From assembly GCA_955652925.1 (NCBI GenBank), contig CATPCO010000374.1:1-8687 (forward strand): a stretch of 8,687 nt of DNA, in the 5' to 3' direction. Position numbers and translations under genes: made by a program. The notes beneath the pieces were generated by a model. The model made no database searches. It was not told where the DNA came from and was given only the letters and a program-made list of their open reading frames with translations. Shown in pieces: positions 7,081-8,687 of the stretch; positions within the stretch are counted from its first letter, which is position 1, and the number at the start of each line of letters is the position of its first letter. This DNA comes from an uncultured Xanthobacteraceae bacterium. GTDB taxonomy: Bacteria > Pseudomonadota > Alphaproteobacteria > Rhizobiales > Xanthobacteraceae.

Positions 7081-7468
7081 GCGTGATCTCTCGAAAAGGT
7101 TGCTCGAAGCTAGCCGACCTTGCCAGCCTGCTGTTCGACCACCGCGCACCCGCGGTTTCTGGGAAGCGCGCAGATAGTATCGATATCGTGCGCGATGAAC
7201 TTGGCGATAGCTACCTCTGCAGTCGTCACTACCTGCATAGCCGCGCTGCGTTGCCGCAGGATCAGGTATTCTGACCATCGATATTTCGGATCACAAATCG
7301 TGTCCAAACCCCTATAGTTTCGATAACTTGTTCAGGTACCGCAAAAACGCTACCGTCTCCTCGATCTGTTACACGCAGCGCACCGACTGTGCTTGAGCTT
7401 ATAGAATAGATGAGCATGCGGAAGTCAGCCACCGATTGAGCACCCTCACAGCGTAAGGACACAGGCTG
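7081..7468. other. Divergent intergenic region between acyltransferase and aminotransferase genes
   Basis: These 388 bases should hold promoters for both flanking genes. The part nearest the acyltransferase contains a short frame resembling the start of a thiamine-diphosphate enzyme (listed separately). AT-rich patches near 7309-7330 and 7397-7412 are possible promoter sites, but I could not pair a convincing -35 and -10 on either strand. A minus-strand frame of about 51 codons at 7262-7414 has no recognisable product. No tRNA, repeat array or insertion-sequence end was seen. Confidence 0.5.
7161..7238 (-). pseudogene. Short relic of the N-terminus of a thiamine-diphosphate-dependent enzyme
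   Basis: Read on the minus strand from an ATG at 7238, 26 codons give a peptide containing TTAEVAIAKFIAHDIDTI followed by CALP. This is close to the usual opening of acetolactate-synthase-like and benzoylformate-decarboxylase-like enzymes (TTAE..xxAKLIxxGIDTIFALPG). The likeness ends right after ALP; the frame then runs 16 more unrelated codons to a stop at 7110-7112. The TPP-activating glutamate and all later domains are absent, so this cannot be a working enzyme. It is either the remnant of a gene lost when the flanking DNA was rearranged, or chance. The match is by eye to family knowledge, not a search. Confidence 0.4.
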
Positions 7469-8687
7469 ATGCACGATATGGACGAAGAGCAACGCAAGAA
7501 GGTGCAGAAACGTGCGCAGTTGGCGGAGCTTCTGCGTGCACAGAGCGGATCATCGCCGCCCCCGAAGACCCGCTCCACATTGCTACCAGTGATCGCGCTC
7601 TCGTCAGTGCGCAATTGGCGCCTAGAGGGGCAGCCTGCGTATGTGCGCTACGTCACACCGTACAAGGGCTTCCTGTATCAGAGCCTTGCTCTCGACAAGA
7701 CATTCGTTCGCGGAGAGGGATGTTACCTGTTCGATGCAAATGGAATTCGCTACGCTGACTTCATTGCGCAGTATGGCGCTGTGCCGTTTGGCCACGATCC
7801 GGAGGCGATCTGGCGAGCGCTGGAAACGGTCCGGCAGGAGTCGCGGCCGAATCTTGTCATCGCTTCGATTTCCCCAGCGGCCGGGGAATTGGCAGAGCGA
7901 CTGATCGCGGTCGCCCCGCCGGGTCTCGCCCATGCCGTGTTCACCAATAGCGGCGCTGAAGCGGTGGAAGCGGCGATCAAACTGGCACGCTGCCGCACCG
8001 GCCGGTTCGGGATACTCTCTGCCCGCGAGGGCTTCCACGGCCTGACGCTGGCGGGGATGTCGGCGACCGATACGGAGTTTTTCCAGCGCGGCTTCGGCGC
8101 GCCGGCACCTGGCTTCAGGTACGTGCCGTTCGGAAATCTCGCAGCGCTGGAAGCAACACTGGCGGCTAGACCGGATTATTTTGCGGCTTTTCTGGTTGAG
8201 CCGATCCAAGGGGAGTCGGGGATTCACGTCGCGCCTGCGGGCTATCTTAAAGCCGCACTGCAGCTGTGCCGCCGTTTTGGTGCATTGCTCATTCTCGATG
8301 AGGTGCAAACCGGGATGGGAAGGACCGGCACTCTTTTCGCCTGCGAGGCAGATGGCGTGACGCCCGATATTCTCACGCTGGCAAAAGCGCTTGGCGGCGG
8401 ACTGATGCCCATTGGGGCCTGCCTTTATAGGCCCGAGGTCTATGATGAGCACTTCGACTTGCGCCACGGCTCCACTTTTGCGGGCAACACGCTCGCGTGC
8501 CGGGCCGCGCTGGCGACGATAGCGGAGTTGACTAAGGACGACCGGCGTCTCCTGCGCCACGTAGCTGCGGTCGGAGATCGCCTGAAGGAAAAATTGCGGG
8601 AGCTGCAAGACGAATACCCCGCGCTAGTGAAGGAGATCCGGGGGCGCGGGCTGATGCTTGGGCTCGAGCTGACTCTCGAACATGTCA
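7469..8687 (+). CDS. Class III PLP-dependent aminotransferase, 3' end cut by window edge
   Basis: A fold-type I transaminase of the acetylornithine/omega-amino acid group, which moves an amino group to a carbonyl substrate using pyridoxal phosphate. The frame is open for 406 codons to the window end. Key elements: NSGAEAVEAAIKLAR with the phosphate-binding SGA at 161-163, the cofactor-stacking segment FHG (189-191), EPIQGESG (E244), the signature LILDEVQTGMGRTG with D277 contacting the pyridine ring, the Schiff-base lysine K306 in LTLAKALGGG, and HGSTFAGN with T336. The enzyme therefore looks active. Before the catalytic core is an extension of some 55 residues with a charged helix (EEQRKKVQKRAQLAELLRAQ) and a Ser/Pro linker, reminiscent of linkers in NRPS/PKS-associated proteins; this is weak inference. 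The ATG at 7469 follows a stop at 7454-7456 and an AGGA about nine bases upstream; the ATG at 7478 is the alternative. It is divergent from the acyltransferase gene. Substrate unknown. Confidence 0.92.
   Translation, partial: MHDMDEEQRKKVQKRAQLAELLRAQSGSSPPPKTRSTLLPVIALSSVRNWRLEGQPAYVRYVTPYKGFLYQSLALDKTFVRGEGCYLFDANGIRYADFIAQYGAVPFGHDPEAIWRALETVRQESRPNLVIASISPAAGELAERLIAVAPPGLAHAVFTNSGAEAVEAAIKLARCRTGRFGILSAREGFHGLTLAGMSATDTEFFQRGFGAPAPGFRYVPFGNLAALEATLAARPDYFAAFLVEPIQGESGIHVAPAGYLKAALQLCRRFGALLILDEVQTGMGRTGTLFACEADGVTPDILTLAKALGGGLMPIGACLYRPEVYDEHFDLRHGSTFAGNTLACRAALATIAELTKDDRRLLRHVAAVGDRLKEKLRELQDEYPALVKEIRGRGLMLGLELTLEHV

Noticed and set aside
7081..7278. Upstream extension of the acyltransferase frame to 465 codons
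   Set aside because: The extra residues look like random translation, overlap the TPP-enzyme-like peptide in another frame, and the ATG at 7080 has a better ribosome binding site.
7262..7414. Minus-strand frame of 51 codons in the intergenic region as a small gene
   Set aside because: No ribosome binding site or family resemblance could be seen, and it may overlap the promoter region of the aminotransferase gene.
7622..8608. Minus-strand open frame of 328 codons opposite the aminotransferase
   Set aside because: Antisense shadow; low-complexity, Arg-rich product, whereas the plus strand carries a complete set of class III transaminase motifs.

Overview
The window looks like chromosomal DNA from an alphaproteobacterium, most likely in the Hyphomicrobiales (Bradyrhizobium-like). 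That placement is inference: it rests on GC-rich coding sequence (about 62-68% in lines I counted by hand), the codon style and the gene families, not on a database match. There are six protein-coding genes. Two of them run off the window edges, so they have no complete stop-bounded reading frame here.

Region by region: (1) Bases 1-2982, minus strand, hold nearly all of an RND-family proton-driven efflux pump (AcrB type, 994 codons visible, C-terminus cut off at base 1). (2) Bases 2983-3280 are a divergent intergenic region with no gene. (3) Bases 3281-5709, plus strand, form a compact three-gene unit: an ABC1/UbiB/AarF-type atypical kinase with two C-terminal membrane helices, then two small soluble proteins of 95 and 63 residues that appear to be diverged copies of each other. 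A hairpin and then a likely intrinsic terminator follow. (4) Bases 5881-7080, minus strand, hold a GNAT/FemAB-like acyltransferase gene that is clearly poorer in GC than its neighbours. (5) Bases 7081-7468 are a divergent intergenic region. It contains what looks like a short stranded relic of the N-terminus of a thiamine-diphosphate-dependent enzyme. (6) From base 7469 to the right edge, plus strand, is a class III PLP-dependent aminotransferase with all main cofactor-binding motifs, cut off after 406 residues.

The left part (RND pump, UbiB-like kinase) reads as ordinary envelope or membrane functions. The right part (GNAT/FemAB-like acyltransferase facing a class III aminotransferase with a helical N-terminal extension) resembles the edge of an acquired biosynthetic locus for an aminated or N-acylated product, but the window is too short to name one. 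The item most worth following up is the ABC1 kinase linked tightly to two paralogous small proteins of unknown role. The next is the thiamine-enzyme relic at the border of the low-GC segment.
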